A stretch of DNA of 64,000 nt, from assembly GCA_030685015.1 (NCBI GenBank), contig JAUXWS010000013.1, positions 1 to 64,000 on the forward strand. The letters run 5' to 3'. This DNA comes from a bacterium. Its GTDB lineage: Bacteria > CAIWAD01. The notes beneath the pieces are model-generated. The model was not told the DNA's origin, made no database searches, and worked only from the letters and a program-made list of their open reading frames with translations. Position 1 is the first letter of the stretch, and each line of letters begins with the position of its first letter. The position numbers were made by a program, and so were the translations under genes. This document shows positions 34,840-43,214 of the stretch, piece by piece.

Positions 34840-35973
34840 TCAGTCGGATTCCAGGCGCCAGCGCAGTCCCAGGCCGGCACGCAGCACCTCGAAATCCTTG
34901 ACGCGGGAGATGCCGCCCCAGGCCGCCTCGCTGTCCCGCCACTCGCGCTCCACCACCGGGATGAGGGTGAGGGAGGCGCCAAGGGCGAGGCGTCCGCGCA
35001 GGCTGAGCAGGATGCGGCGGTCGTGGCGGCCGTAGTGGAAGGGATCCTGCAGCTCGCCCAGGCGGCTCTGGTACCAGCGGTCGCGCAGGGTCAGCCCGGC
35101 GTCCAGGCCGGCCGCCCGCGTTCCCCAGCGGCCGCTCCAGCCCAATGAGAGGCTGTACTGGTCCTCCTGGTGGCTGCCGTCGCCGCCTTCGCTGTCCACG
35201 CCCAGATTCACCGTGCCCACGCCCTGGCTCCCCGTGTAGCCCACATTGTGGGTGTCGCTGAAGCGCCAACCCAGCCCGGCGCTGAGGCCGGCCGGCATGC
35301 GCCAGCCGAGGTCCAGACCCAGGGACCACGCCTCCCCGTCATACTCGGTGAACCAGGGATTGTAGGACTCCCGGTCCCAGGCCGCGCTGAGCGAGAGGCC
35401 CGGCTGGCGCAGCCAGGGTCCACGATCCGGGCCGCGGGCCTTGAGCACCAGCTCGATCTGGTCGCTGTCGAAGGTGGCGCCCCGTTCGGCGCCTGTGTCG
35501 CGGTCCAGGAAGCGGCGGATGTAGTAGTTGTCCAGGGTGCGCCAGTTCAGCTCCGTGCCCCAGCCAGGGCGGGGCTGCCAGGCGCCGCTCAGCCGGTGGC
35601 TGGCGTAGGTGTTGGCCGGGCTGCCCTCGTACTGTGTCCACTTGCCGTCCCAGCTCAGGCTGAGACGACCCTGGCCGGGGCGGCCGCCCGCCCATCTCTG
35701 CAGGGCGGCGAAGGGCCCCTGGCGGGAGCGCAGGCGCCACTGGAGAGCGAGGCCCAGGCGGTGGTCGACCCGCAGGGCGCCCGCCCCCTCCACATCCGGC
35801 TGGAAGGAGGGGTCCCGTTTCAACCGGCTGCGGTCGCTGTCCGACAGGCGCAGGATGTTGTCGTCGGCGACCAGGCGCTCCTCAAGGCTGATCGTCCAAT
35901 CCGGCGCATGCCAGGCGGCCATCGCCGGCAGGGCGATCGCCAGCAGGGCGATGAGATGCAGGACGCGCCGCAC
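34840..35973 (-). CDS. predicted outer-membrane beta-barrel of the pgs cluster
   Basis: A 377-residue protein not matched to a named family. It has a cleavable signal peptide (L-I-A-L-L-A-I-A-L-P-A-M-A, about 7-19) and then alternating hydrophobic/polar strands rich in W, Y and G up to the C-terminus (L-R-W-R-L), as in outer-membrane porins. It starts at GTG 35973, directly after the preceding stop. It is the last of five leftward genes beginning with pgsB, which suggests a role in moving poly-gamma-glutamate across, or fixing it to, the outer membrane. That role is inferred from context only. Confidence 0.65.
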   Translation of the reverse strand: MRRVLHLIALLAIALPAMAAWHAPDWTISLEERLVADDNILRLSDSDRSRLKRDPSFQPDVEGAGALRVDHRLGLALQWRLRSRQGPFAALQRWAGGRPGQGRLSLSWDGKWTQYEGSPANTYASHRLSGAWQPRPGWGTELNWRTLDNYYIRRFLDRDTGAERGATFDSDQIELVLKARGPDRGPWLRQPGLSLSAAWDRESYNPWFTEYDGEAWSLGLDLGWRMPAGLSAGLGWRFSDTHNVGYTGSQGVGTVNLGVDSEGGDGSHQEDQYSLSLGWSGRWGTRAAGLDAGLTLRDRWYQSRLGELQDPFHYGRHDRRILLSLRGRLALGASLTLIPVVEREWRDSEAAWGGISRVKDFEVLRAGLGLRWRLESD

Positions 35974-35974
35974 C

Positions 35975-36943
35975 TCAGCTCCCGCTGTGGCGCAGGGCTT
36001 CGCGGGGCATGAGGAAGCGCAGGTTCACCTCGCGCCCGCTGTCCTGGAACTTCACGGCATACTGGTGGCGGCCGGCCGGCACCTCGATGTAGATGACCTC
36101 GCCGCGGGCCGGCATGGTGTTGTCCTTGCCCACGTAGGTGGCCGCGGTGCTGCGCCGTCCGCGCAGGACCCAGGTGTTCTTCAGGAGGCCGTCCTCATGA
36201 ACTTTGAGCTGGTATTTCTGCTGGCCCGTCATCGTGGTGTTCCAGTCCAGCCGGCTGATCACCTTGACGACGGTGGGACCCGTCACATCCAGCTGCAACT
36301 CGGAGCCGGAGGCCAGCACCTGGTAGGTGGCGCGCTTGTCCTGGACGGCGATGTTGCGCGTGGCACCGCCGCCCCGGGGCAGCAGGTCCACCGTGCCGCC
36401 CTTGGGCATGGGCTGCAGGGCCTTGGATTGCAACCGGAGGAACACGTTCTCCGAGAGCAGGCCCTCCGTCTGGAAACTGATGTCGTGCGTGCCGTAGGGG
36501 ATGCGGATCTCCTCGGTGATCGAGGCGGAAAGACGCGGCCACTTGGCGGGGGTGGCGAACTCGGGCGCCTCCTTGGGCGGTTGCAGGTGGACCGTGCGGG
36601 AGCGGACCATGGGCAGGCGCAGGGTGCCGCCCGGTTGGCCGTCCAGATTCCAGGAGATCAGGTTCTCCTTGCCTTTGAGCTTGCTGCGCCAGGGGGCGCG
36701 TGCCACCACGCGGAGCACGGCCGGCCCGTTGACGGAGGCCTTCATCGCGCCGCCCTTGTCCAGTTGCCAGTAGACCCGCGCCTTGCCGTCCACATCCACC
36801 ATGGCGCGCTTGGCGCCCTTCACGGTGCGGACGTTGACCCAGGCCGCGCCGGCCATCCCCGCCACCAGCAGCAGCGCCAGCAGCGCCCAGGGCAGGCGGG
36901 CGGCCAGCCGCCGTCCCGCTCCGGCACCCGATCGGTTGATCAT
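35975..36943 (-). CDS. periplasmic protein of the pgs cluster, unknown family
   Basis: A 322-residue protein with a single N-terminal membrane segment (P-W-A-L-L-A-L-L-L-V-A-G-M, about 18-30) and a beta-rich periplasmic domain. Internal similarity is visible: several segments contain V-x-V-I-S/V-A-R-x-x-W followed by K-G-K/T-G-Q and a W/V-L-R-G-type strand, so the body may be two or three related beta-sandwich modules. ATG 36943 has GGAGGAG upstream. It lies between pgsW and the outer-membrane barrel gene, a position fitting a periplasmic link between the two membranes (inference). Confidence 0.6.
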   Translation of the reverse strand: MINRSGAGAGRRLAARLPWALLALLLVAGMAGAAWVNVRTVKGAKRAMVDVDGKARVYWQLDKGGAMKASVNGPAVLRVVARAPWRSKLKGKENLISWNLDGQPGGTLRLPMVRSRTVHLQPPKEAPEFATPAKWPRLSASITEEIRIPYGTHDISFQTEGLLSENVFLRLQSKALQPMPKGGTVDLLPRGGGATRNIAVQDKRATYQVLASGSELQLDVTGPTVVKVISRLDWNTTMTGQQKYQLKVHEDGLLKNTWVLRGRRSTAATYVGKDNTMPARGEVIYIEVPAGRHQYAVKFQDSGREVNLRFLMPREALRHSGS

Positions 36944-37036
36944 GTCTCCTCCTTCGTGCTCGCGCCCGCCCCACGCCTGGTCCGGACATGTCCTTCATGG
37001 CCGGCCCGTCTTCATCGGCCGGGGCGGCCCTGGTCA

Positions 37037-38173
37037 TCAGATGTGTTCGTCGGGTCCGGCCGGCATCTCCCCCAGACGCTGCATGCGCAGATCGAAGCGG
37101 ATCACCAGGAGCACCATCACCGCCATGATCGCCACGGCCAGACCCACCACGCGCAGGTCATAGCGCTCCTCGGCGAACATGCTGCCCTCGCCGGGAAGGG
37201 GCACGTGCCCGGGCCGCCAGGGAATGCCGTGCTTCTTCAGCATGGCGGCGAACTTCGACGGCACGTACTTGAAGTTGATGATCGAGACGCCGTTGTCCGA
37301 GAAGTGGTGCACCACGCCCTTGGCCGGATAACTGTCGTCCTGCAGATGTCGCGTGTAACCCAGCGGGATGACGTGCGCGTTGTCCGGGTGGCCCAGGCTG
37401 ACCACGCCGCCGCCGATGTTGATGTAGGCCCGGTAGCCGCGCAGGGACTCCCGCACCGCCTCCCGGTAGACCCGGATGCGTCCGTCCACCGCCTGCTCAA
37501 GCGATTCCGGATTGAGATAGCCCACGCCGTTGCGCTCGATGGCGGCCCGCACCAGGGCGCGCCCCTCGGGCGAAAGGCTGCGGCCGCGGTCGTCGGCGCC
37601 GCCGATGGAGGCGGCCACGCTGCGGAAGGTGATTTGTCCGTTGTCGACCAGCACCTTCTCCATGTCCAGCCAGGTGAAGTCGGGGTCATTGGCGCCGTAC
37701 CAGGAGCTGGAGACGCTGGTGATGATGACCGGTTCCAGCTCCAACACGCGGCAGGCGGCATAGGCGGCCAGGTTGAGCCCGGGGAAGGAGCCGGTCACCC
37801 CCAGGGCCACCTTGTCGCCGCGCTCGAGGCCCGCCTCCTTGAAGATCTGGACCATCATGGCGGCGGTGTTGGGATTGGTGGTGGCCAATTTGGCCTGGTG
37901 GTTGCCGTCCGTGGAGGTGATGGGCGTGTGCTTCTGGCCGATGAGCAGCGTGCGGTCCGGGTCGTTGACCTCGTCCACGAAGGCGGCGGCGGGGGCCTTG
38001 GCGTCCCGCAGGATGCCAATCCAGCTCTCCATCAGGCGGGCGGCGGCCAGTTTCTCCTCGTGATGGGGCCGCTTGACGGGGACACGGCTGCGCTCGGCCC
38101 AGTTGTAGAGCCCGTAGGCCATCAAGGCCAGGACGACCAGGGTCCAGATCGACTTGAGACTGGGCTTAAACAT
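37037..38173 (-). CDS. pgsW: poly-gamma-glutamate system protein PgsW
   Basis: A 378-residue protein with one N-terminal helix (about 10-24), a large extracytoplasmic domain, and one helix near the C-terminus (about 345-363). The sequence includes the distinctive G-V-T-G-S-F-P-G-L-N (about 126-135), S-S-S-W-Y-G-A-N-D-P (about 155-164) and I-N-I-G-G-G-V-V-S-L-G (about 249-259) stretches that I recognise from PgsW proteins, which accompany PgsB and PgsC in Gram-negatives. Its biochemical role is not known to me. Starts inside the pgsC 3' end (8-nt overlap). Confidence 0.8.
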   Translation of the reverse strand: MFKPSLKSIWTLVVLALMAYGLYNWAERSRVPVKRPHHEEKLAAARLMESWIGILRDAKAPAAAFVDEVNDPDRTLLIGQKHTPITSTDGNHQAKLATTNPNTAAMMVQIFKEAGLERGDKVALGVTGSFPGLNLAAYAACRVLELEPVIITSVSSSWYGANDPDFTWLDMEKVLVDNGQITFRSVAASIGGADDRGRSLSPEGRALVRAAIERNGVGYLNPESLEQAVDGRIRVYREAVRESLRGYRAYINIGGGVVSLGHPDNAHVIPLGYTRHLQDDSYPAKGVVHHFSDNGVSIINFKYVPSKFAAMLKKHGIPWRPGHVPLPGEGSMFAEERYDLRVVGLAVAIMAVMVLLVIRFDLRMQRLGEMPAGPDEHI

Positions 38174-38618
38174 GGAAGATTTCCCCCCCCGTCACGAGCA
38201 TGAGCAGCAGCCGCACGCAGGAGGCCACCAGCAGCAGGCAGAGCAGGGTCTTGACCACGCCCTGCTTGTCCATCCAGTTGGAGATGAGGCCGGGGATGAT
38301 GAAGCCCACCGCCTGCATCTGCAAATCCACGCCAAAAAGGTCGTAGAAGGTGGACTGCCGGGAGAAGTAGCCCAGCACGAAACCGATGAGGATGGAGAGG
38401 ACGAGGCGGCGCCGGCCGTAGATGAACATCACCAGGGAGAGGCCCCGGATGATGCCGAAGGTGGCGAAGCTGACAAGGAAGGTGCCCAACAGGCGCAGGG
38501 GATCGTGCATCTGCAGGGCCACGTAGCCGGGCACGACGATGCCGCCGGCCGAGACGCCGATCACCTCCTGGAAGATCATGCTGAGGATCACTCCCAGGCC
38601 GACGCTGATTTCGATCAT
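38166..38618 (-). CDS. pgsC: poly-gamma-glutamate synthase membrane subunit PgsC
   Basis: A 150-residue protein of four to five membrane helices, with the conserved opening G-L-x-L-S-x-x-x-x-E and G-G-I-V-V-P-G-Y (about 25-32) and the central R-R-x-x-L-S-I-L-I-G-F (about 70-80). It partners PgsB in the membrane-bound synthase. ATG 38618 overlaps pgsB (ATGA). Length is normal for PgsC/CapC. Confidence 0.9.
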   Translation of the reverse strand: MIEISVGLGVILSMIFQEVIGVSAGGIVVPGYVALQMHDPLRLLGTFLVSFATFGIIRGLSLVMFIYGRRRLVLSILIGFVLGYFSRQSTFYDLFGVDLQMQAVGFIIPGLISNWMDKQGVVKTLLCLLLVASCVRLLLMLVTGGEIFHV

Positions 38619-39781
38619 GCCGCACTCCTGTCGCGGAAGTAATGGGCCACCTCATGACCGCCGCCGTGGACGTTGCCGATCCCCATCACCGTCATGACGG
38701 GGAAGGGCAGGTTGATCACGGTGTTGAAGGTCAGCTCCGGATGGACCGTCCCCAGATTGACCACCTTCTCCTGGGGCAGGCCCATGCGGTAGCAGACGCC
38801 CAGCAGCTTGTCCGTCACCTCGCCGATGAGGATGAGGCGCTCCCAGGCCGTGTCCTGGTGCACCATCTCCACCAGCTGCTCGCTGCGCTCGAAGCGGTCC
38901 TTGCGGGTGTTGAGGATGAAGACGGTGGCGCCGGGGTTGTCCTGCACGCCCGTCACGCGCTGCCAGATGGCCAGCGTGCTCTCGGGGTCGTTGGCGGCCA
39001 GCGCGTTGACGAAGGTGACGTGGCGTCCCTCGTGCTCCAGGCAGTACTTCTTGAGGGCGCCGCAGTCCGGCGCCGCGCGGTACATGCCCTCCAGCGCCAC
39101 CTCCCGCCCGATCCCGACCTGGGCGGCGACAGCCAGGGCCAGGGCCACGTTCTCCTTGTGCTCGATGTAACTGAAGGGGCGCATGTCCTCGTCGCTCACG
39201 TCGTGGTCGACCACCTCGTGGAGGACGGTGCCGCGCTGGGCGGCCTCCCGCTTCATCAGGGCGAAGAGCTTGTGCTCGCAGGTGAAGGCCACCTTGCCCA
39301 CGGGCAGCGTGTTGCAGAGGCTGCGCGCCACGTTCTCCACGGTGGGGCCCATCTCCCGCAGGTGGTCGGGCCGGGCGTTGGTGATGACCCCGATGGTGGA
39401 GCGGACCATGCGGTGCTCGGCGATCCACTGGTACTCCGGCTGGACGGCCATGCATTCGATGACCAGGGCGCGGGGCCCACGACGGGCGGCATAGGCGACG
39501 ACGCGGGTCTGCTCGATGATGTTGGCCCCGCGCGGCCGGACGATGGGAATCTCGGAGCCGTCCTCAAGGATGACCTGCGGCGCGCTGCCCGTGGTCTTGG
39601 CGATGGTGGCCAGGCCCCCCGCCCGCAGGGCGCCGGCGACCAACCGCGTGACGCTCGACTTGCCGCGGGTTCCGTTGACGTGGATGCGAATGGGAATGGA
39701 GCGGAGGTGCCGCTGATGCCGCCTATACTCGAAAATGCCCAATGCGATGATCAACAAAAGCAGCAAAGCGATGATGGTCAT
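38615..39781 (-). CDS. pgsB: poly-gamma-glutamate synthase ligase subunit PgsB
   Basis: A 388-residue ATP-dependent amide ligase of the Mur-ligase/FPGS type that polymerises glutamate through gamma-amide bonds. After an N-terminal membrane anchor (M-T-I-I-A-L-L-L-L-L-I, residues 1-11) come the P-loop H-V-N-G-T-R-G-K-S-S-V-T (about 34-45), T-N-A-R-P-D-H-L (about 133-140) and N-A-L-A-A-N-D-P-E-S-T (about 263-273). I start at ATG 39781, where the anchor begins; a longer frame adds an unrelated Pro/Arg-rich stretch. It is the first gene of the pgs operon. Confidence 0.92.
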   Translation of the reverse strand: MTIIALLLLLIIALGIFEYRRHQRHLRSIPIRIHVNGTRGKSSVTRLVAGALRAGGLATIAKTTGSAPQVILEDGSEIPIVRPRGANIIEQTRVVAYAARRGPRALVIECMAVQPEYQWIAEHRMVRSTIGVITNARPDHLREMGPTVENVARSLCNTLPVGKVAFTCEHKLFALMKREAAQRGTVLHEVVDHDVSDEDMRPFSYIEHKENVALALAVAAQVGIGREVALEGMYRAAPDCGALKKYCLEHEGRHVTFVNALAANDPESTLAIWQRVTGVQDNPGATVFILNTRKDRFERSEQLVEMVHQDTAWERLILIGEVTDKLLGVCYRMGLPQEKVVNLGTVHPELTFNTVINLPFPVMTVMGIGNVHGGGHEVAHYFRDRSAA

Positions 39782-40094
39782 ACACGTTCCGGACTTGATC
39801 CCCCTGGCGCCTTCCGCCGGCCCAGGCCGTCTCCACGCCAGCCTGGCGCGGGGGGGATGGGGGGCGGAGCATGTGAGCAAAAGCGTTCCAGCAAGCACAA
39901 ATCAAGCCAGAACAGCTTGATGACACGGTGGACAATGTCGGAAAGATCGGCAGGCGAAGCATCAGGCCCCTGCGGGCAATTCCCCATGTCTATCAACCAG
40001 TTGACTGGAACAAGATCCTGATGCGTGAACGGCCCGTCCGCCGGAGGCGCCGACGGCCCCATGGATCCATGTCTGGAATTCTTGTCAGAGCGTC

Positions 40095-40260
40095 TGGCAG
40101 CCTGTCAGGCTTGGACCTTCGCTGGGATTCGCGCACATCTCGAGACCGGTCTTACGAAGATTTCGCGGCGCATACTGGTGGTATGTGCGAGAAAGCTGCG
40201 GAGCATCCAGGCCGATTGAGGCGATGAGGACCACGAGGTGTCCAAACCCGACAATCAGTG
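40095..40260 (+). repeat. 165-bp palindromic element, copy B
   Basis: Colinear with copy A (22598-22762, opposite strand) over its whole 166 bp; about three quarters of bases are identical by eye. The apex is a perfect CATAC-TGGTG-GTATG hairpin; the ends GGCAGCCTGTCAGG and CCGACAATCAGT are a decayed inverted repeat. Translating both copies gives a similar peptide, but differences over the shared frame fall 11/6/10 on codon positions 1/2/3, so there is no sign of selection on a protein. Confidence 0.78.
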
Positions 40261-40377
40261 GACAGAATCTCGTGGAAAGGTCGGGTGATGAAGCCACCAC
40301 ACCGGCCATCGCAAAGCCGCTGACCCGCTGGCGCAGGGGTGCTTGGTCAAGCGGCAGCAACGCGGCGTTGGCCCGCC
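40256..40377 (+). repeat. partial relative of the 54.5-kb repeat
   Basis: Begins at the right end of palindrome copy B and aligns with 54549-54668 (same strand), sharing GTGGAC-x-GA-x-TCTCGTG, GTCGG-x-TGATGA, GGCGCAG, GTCAAG and GCAACGCGGCG in the same order with only short gaps. The far inverted end seen at 54767 is missing here, so it looks truncated. Confidence 0.65.
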
Positions 40378-40393
40378 GGCTGCGGGAAAGCCA

Positions 40394-40423
40394 TTGTCGG
40401 ATTGACACTTGGCCTTATCTTTG
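40394..40423 (+). promoter_or_regulatory. two-box promoter (TTG-N19-TATCTTTG)
   Basis: TTG (40394-40396), 19 nt, TATCTTTG (40416-40423). The second box fits the full TAnnTTTG consensus known from Bacteroidota. It lies 86 nt before ATG 40510 and would drive the secreted protein, LegB-like and phosphopantetheinyl transferase genes. Confidence 0.55.
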
Positions 40424-40509
40424 CGTTGGTCTCAACTGGCGCCGGAACGCCGGCCCTCGCCACGGACCGGCCGACGGGCGCGGCGCGACAGAAAAGGATA
40501 TGGGATCTC

Positions 40510-42237
40510 ATGGCGGTCAAGATGTCAGGAGTGGTCCAAGGGGTCCATCGCGGCTTGCTGCTGCTCTTCCTCTTGGCCACAGCCGCTTTCGCCATGCCCG
40601 TTCCGGCCCCGCCCAGCCAACCTGTTCCCGTGGGATACCTGGCGGACCGCACGGGGCAGCGCGACGACGCCCTGCTCTGCTACCACGCCGACGCCGCCTA
40701 CTTCGTCAAGCTGCCCCATCCCCTCTTCGGCAACCAAGGCCTCCTCTACCAGCGGGTCACCCCCGGCGCCTCCGGCCACATGAACGCCTTCGAACTTCGT
40801 CTTTACAACAACTATCCAGGCTCGGTCCGCCATGTGGGCATCCTCAGCCTGACCGTCCACCGGCGCGTGGGCGGCCTGCCCGGACCCTTCGAGCAGATGG
40901 TCAGCCTGGACGCCGACACGGTGGGCAACACCATCCTCACCCTGCCGCTGGACACACCCTTCCCCTTCTCCCTGGGCGAGGAGTTCTATCTCGGCCTGGC
41001 CTTCCAGCCGGCCGCCTCCGTGGACACGGTGGCCTATGTCACGGCCTCCCTGGGCAGCTACAGCGGACACTCCTTCTTCCTCATGAGCAACCAGGTGATG
41101 TGGTGGGGGGATCAGCTGGGCACGCCCTTCGGCGACATGCATTACTGCGCCGACGTGTGGCTGGACAACACGCAGGCCCATCTGCACTTCCCCTGGACCC
41201 AGCTGGACCTGGGTCGCGGCCGGGCGGGACACCCCCTGGAGCTGGAGGTGCCGCTCATCAACCAGGGCACCGGTCCGCTCATCGTCAACCAGGCCAGTGT
41301 GGCCGGACCGGACTGGTCCTGCCGCTTGGTGGGTCCGGACAGCCTCATGCCGCCCGACACGCTGCTGCTCTGCCTCGCCTGGAACGCCCCCCAGGTGGAC
41401 ACCGTCTCCACCAGCCTGCTCACGCTGCAGAGCAACGCCGCCAACGAGGCCAACCGGCAGCTGACCTTGAACGCCGCCTCCAGCACGGCCGACCTGCTGC
41501 TGGCCGATTGGGACGAGTGGGACGTGGCCACGGCGCAGCTGGGGGCCGAGGGTCCGGCCACCGGCAACTGGAGCCTCTACCGCGGCCTGGGCCGCCCGGA
41601 ACCGTTCATGGGGCACAGCATGCCGGCCGGCGGCCTTGTCGTCCAGGACATCCTTTACCTGCGCGGCCTGTTCCTGAGGCAGGGCGACCAGTTGCGCCTG
41701 CGCTGGGCCCAGTACCAGCGCAACCGCAGCGCCATGGTGCAGCATGCGCTGGCTTGGCGGGATCCCCTCACCGCGCAGTGGCAGGTCCTGGCCGAGCCGG
41801 ATCTGGGCAGTCCGGATTGGCTCGGTCCGGAAGGGGAGTGGTTCACCGTGCCCTGGCACACCTGGACCGCCCCCAGCACGGGTCTGCATGATCTGGGTCT
41901 GCTCTATGGCGGGACCAACGCGGTGGACATGTGGTTCATCGACGACCTCGAGGTTGATCTGCTCGCCCCGATCCAGGCGCCGGAGCTGCGCATCCACGCC
42001 TTCTGCGGTCATGCCCTCCTTCTGTGGAATCCCGTGCTGGGGGCCGAGTACTACCGCATCGAGCGGGTGGACCGCACGCCCCATCAGGTGCTGGGCCACA
42101 CCGCGACCTGCGCCTGGACCCATCGCCACGCCCTGCGGCTGGGCCGCGCCCAGTACCGGGTGATCGCTGTGGGCCGGGACGAGGCGGGAGCGCCGCCGCC
42201 GCCCATGCCCGTCATGTGGGAAGCGGAGGATCCGTGA
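40510..42237 (+). CDS. large secreted protein of unknown function with C-terminal fibronectin-like module
   Basis: A 575-residue exported protein. I start at ATG 40510 because a signal peptide follows at once (G-L-L-L-L-F-L-L-A-T-A-A-F-A, about 16-29); a longer frame runs into repeat DNA. The body is beta-rich: a first domain with D-A-D-T-V-G-N-T-I-L-T-L-P-L (about 137-150), then an abnormal-spindle-like or choice-of-anchor type segment (L-I-N-Q-G-T-G-P-L-I-V-N, about 250-261) and a last module W-N-P-V-L-G-A-E-Y-Y-R-I-E-R (about 505-518) typical of fibronectin type III. It lacks a recognised sorting signal. Overlaps the next gene by 1 nt. Confidence 0.7.
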   Translation: MAVKMSGVVQGVHRGLLLLFLLATAAFAMPVPAPPSQPVPVGYLADRTGQRDDALLCYHADAAYFVKLPHPLFGNQGLLYQRVTPGASGHMNAFELRLYNNYPGSVRHVGILSLTVHRRVGGLPGPFEQMVSLDADTVGNTILTLPLDTPFPFSLGEEFYLGLAFQPAASVDTVAYVTASLGSYSGHSFFLMSNQVMWWGDQLGTPFGDMHYCADVWLDNTQAHLHFPWTQLDLGRGRAGHPLELEVPLINQGTGPLIVNQASVAGPDWSCRLVGPDSLMPPDTLLLCLAWNAPQVDTVSTSLLTLQSNAANEANRQLTLNAASSTADLLLADWDEWDVATAQLGAEGPATGNWSLYRGLGRPEPFMGHSMPAGGLVVQDILYLRGLFLRQGDQLRLRWAQYQRNRSAMVQHALAWRDPLTAQWQVLAEPDLGSPDWLGPEGEWFTVPWHTWTAPSTGLHDLGLLYGGTNAVDMWFIDDLEVDLLAPIQAPELRIHAFCGHALLLWNPVLGAEYYRIERVDRTPHQVLGHTATCAWTHRHALRLGRAQYRVIAVGRDEAGAPPPPMPVMWEAEDP

Positions 42238-43214
42238 TGACCTGTCAGGGCGGAACCGTGTTGGTGACCGGCGCCGGCGGATTCATCGGCCGCCACCTCT
42301 GCCGACGCCTGGTGAAGGAGGGCGCCCGTCTGCGCGTGCTGCTGCGCTACACCTCGCAGCCGGTGGCGAGCCAGCTGCCGGCCGACCTGCTGGAGCAGGC
42401 GGAGATCCACCGCGGCGACATCAGCGACCGCGCCCTCCTGCGCCGCGCCATGGAGGGCGCGGACATCGTCTTCCATCTGGCCGCGCTGGTGGGCATCCCC
42501 CATTCCTACGCCTGTCCGGCCGAGGTCTTCCGCGTGAACGCGGGCGGAACCCTGGCCCTGCTCGAGGCCGCCCGCGAGGCGGGACCGGGCCGCGTGGTGA
42601 TCACCTCCACCAGCGAGGTCTACGGCAGCGCCCGCCTCGTCCCCATGCCGGTGGACCATCCCCTGGCGGCCCAGTCGCCCTACGCCGCCTCGAAGATCGC
42701 CGCCGACCAGCTGGCCCTCTCCTACCACTGCTCCTTCGGGCTGCCCGTGGCCGTGCTGCGTCCCTTCAACACCTATGGTCCCGGCCAGAGCGGACGCGCC
42801 GTCATTCCGGCCATTCTCGGCCAGGCCCTGGCGGGTTCCACCATCCGGCTGGGCGAGACCGCCTCCACGCGGGATTTCAACTACGTGGCCGATACAGTGG
42901 AGGCCTTCCTCGCCGCCGGCCTCCGCCCCGCGGCCCTGGGCCGTGTCACCACCTATGGCAGTGGCCGGGAGACGTCGATCATGGACGTGGTGCGCCTGGC
43001 CGAGAAGCTGGTGGGACGGCCTTTGCAGGTGGAGTGCCGCGCGGAGCGGAAACGTCCGGCGGCCAGCGAGGTGGAGCGCCTCTGCTGCGATCCGGAACCC
43101 GCCCGCCGCGTGCTGGGCGTGACCGCCCGCGTTCCTCTCGAGGAGGGCCTGCGTCTCACGCTGGAATGGTTGCGCGAGCAGGGGCTGCGGCCGGGAGGCT
43201 CCTTTGACACCTGA
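42237..43214 (+). CDS. NAD-dependent sugar-nucleotide 4,6-dehydratase/epimerase, LegB-like SDR
   Basis: A 325-residue extended SDR. The Rossmann motif V-T-G-A-G-G-F-I-G (about 9-17) and catalytic Y-x-x-x-K in S-P-Y-A-A-S-K-I-A-A-D-Q (about 144-155) are clear. S-T-S-E-V-Y-G-S-A-R (about 123-132), R-P-F-N-T-Y-G-P-x-Q-S-x-R-A-V-I-P (about 174-190) and T-R-D-F-N-Y-V (about 212-218) closely follow LegB-type UDP-GlcNAc 4,6-dehydratases of legionaminic acid synthesis, but no other leg/neu genes are in view. ATG 42237 has GGAGG 7 nt upstream; an adjacent GTG is in frame. Confidence 0.8.
   Translation: MTCQGGTVLVTGAGGFIGRHLCRRLVKEGARLRVLLRYTSQPVASQLPADLLEQAEIHRGDISDRALLRRAMEGADIVFHLAALVGIPHSYACPAEVFRVNAGGTLALLEAAREAGPGRVVITSTSEVYGSARLVPMPVDHPLAAQSPYAASKIAADQLALSYHCSFGLPVAVLRPFNTYGPGQSGRAVIPAILGQALAGSTIRLGETASTRDFNYVADTVEAFLAAGLRPAALGRVTTYGSGRETSIMDVVRLAEKLVGRPLQVECRAERKRPAASEVERLCCDPEPARRVLGVTARVPLEEGLRLTLEWLREQGLRPGGSFDT

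Larger units (their letters stand above)
39782..40509. other. 728-bp gene-free region between the pgs operon and a rightward operon
   Basis: No protein gene is supported. From left to right it holds the upstream region of pgsB, a small palindrome TCAAGC-7 nt-GCTTGA (about 39902-39920), the second 165-bp palindromic element (40095-40260), a stretch related to the 54.5-kb repeat (40256-40377) and a two-box promoter (40394-40423). Short open frames across the repeats show no coding bias. Confidence 0.7.

Noticed and set aside
40025-40219. Small protein shared by both palindromic elements
   Set aside because: The translated similarity is striking, but differences are spread 11/6/10 over codon positions, copy B has a stop where copy A does not, and no ribosome site is shared. 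DNA or RNA structure explains it better.
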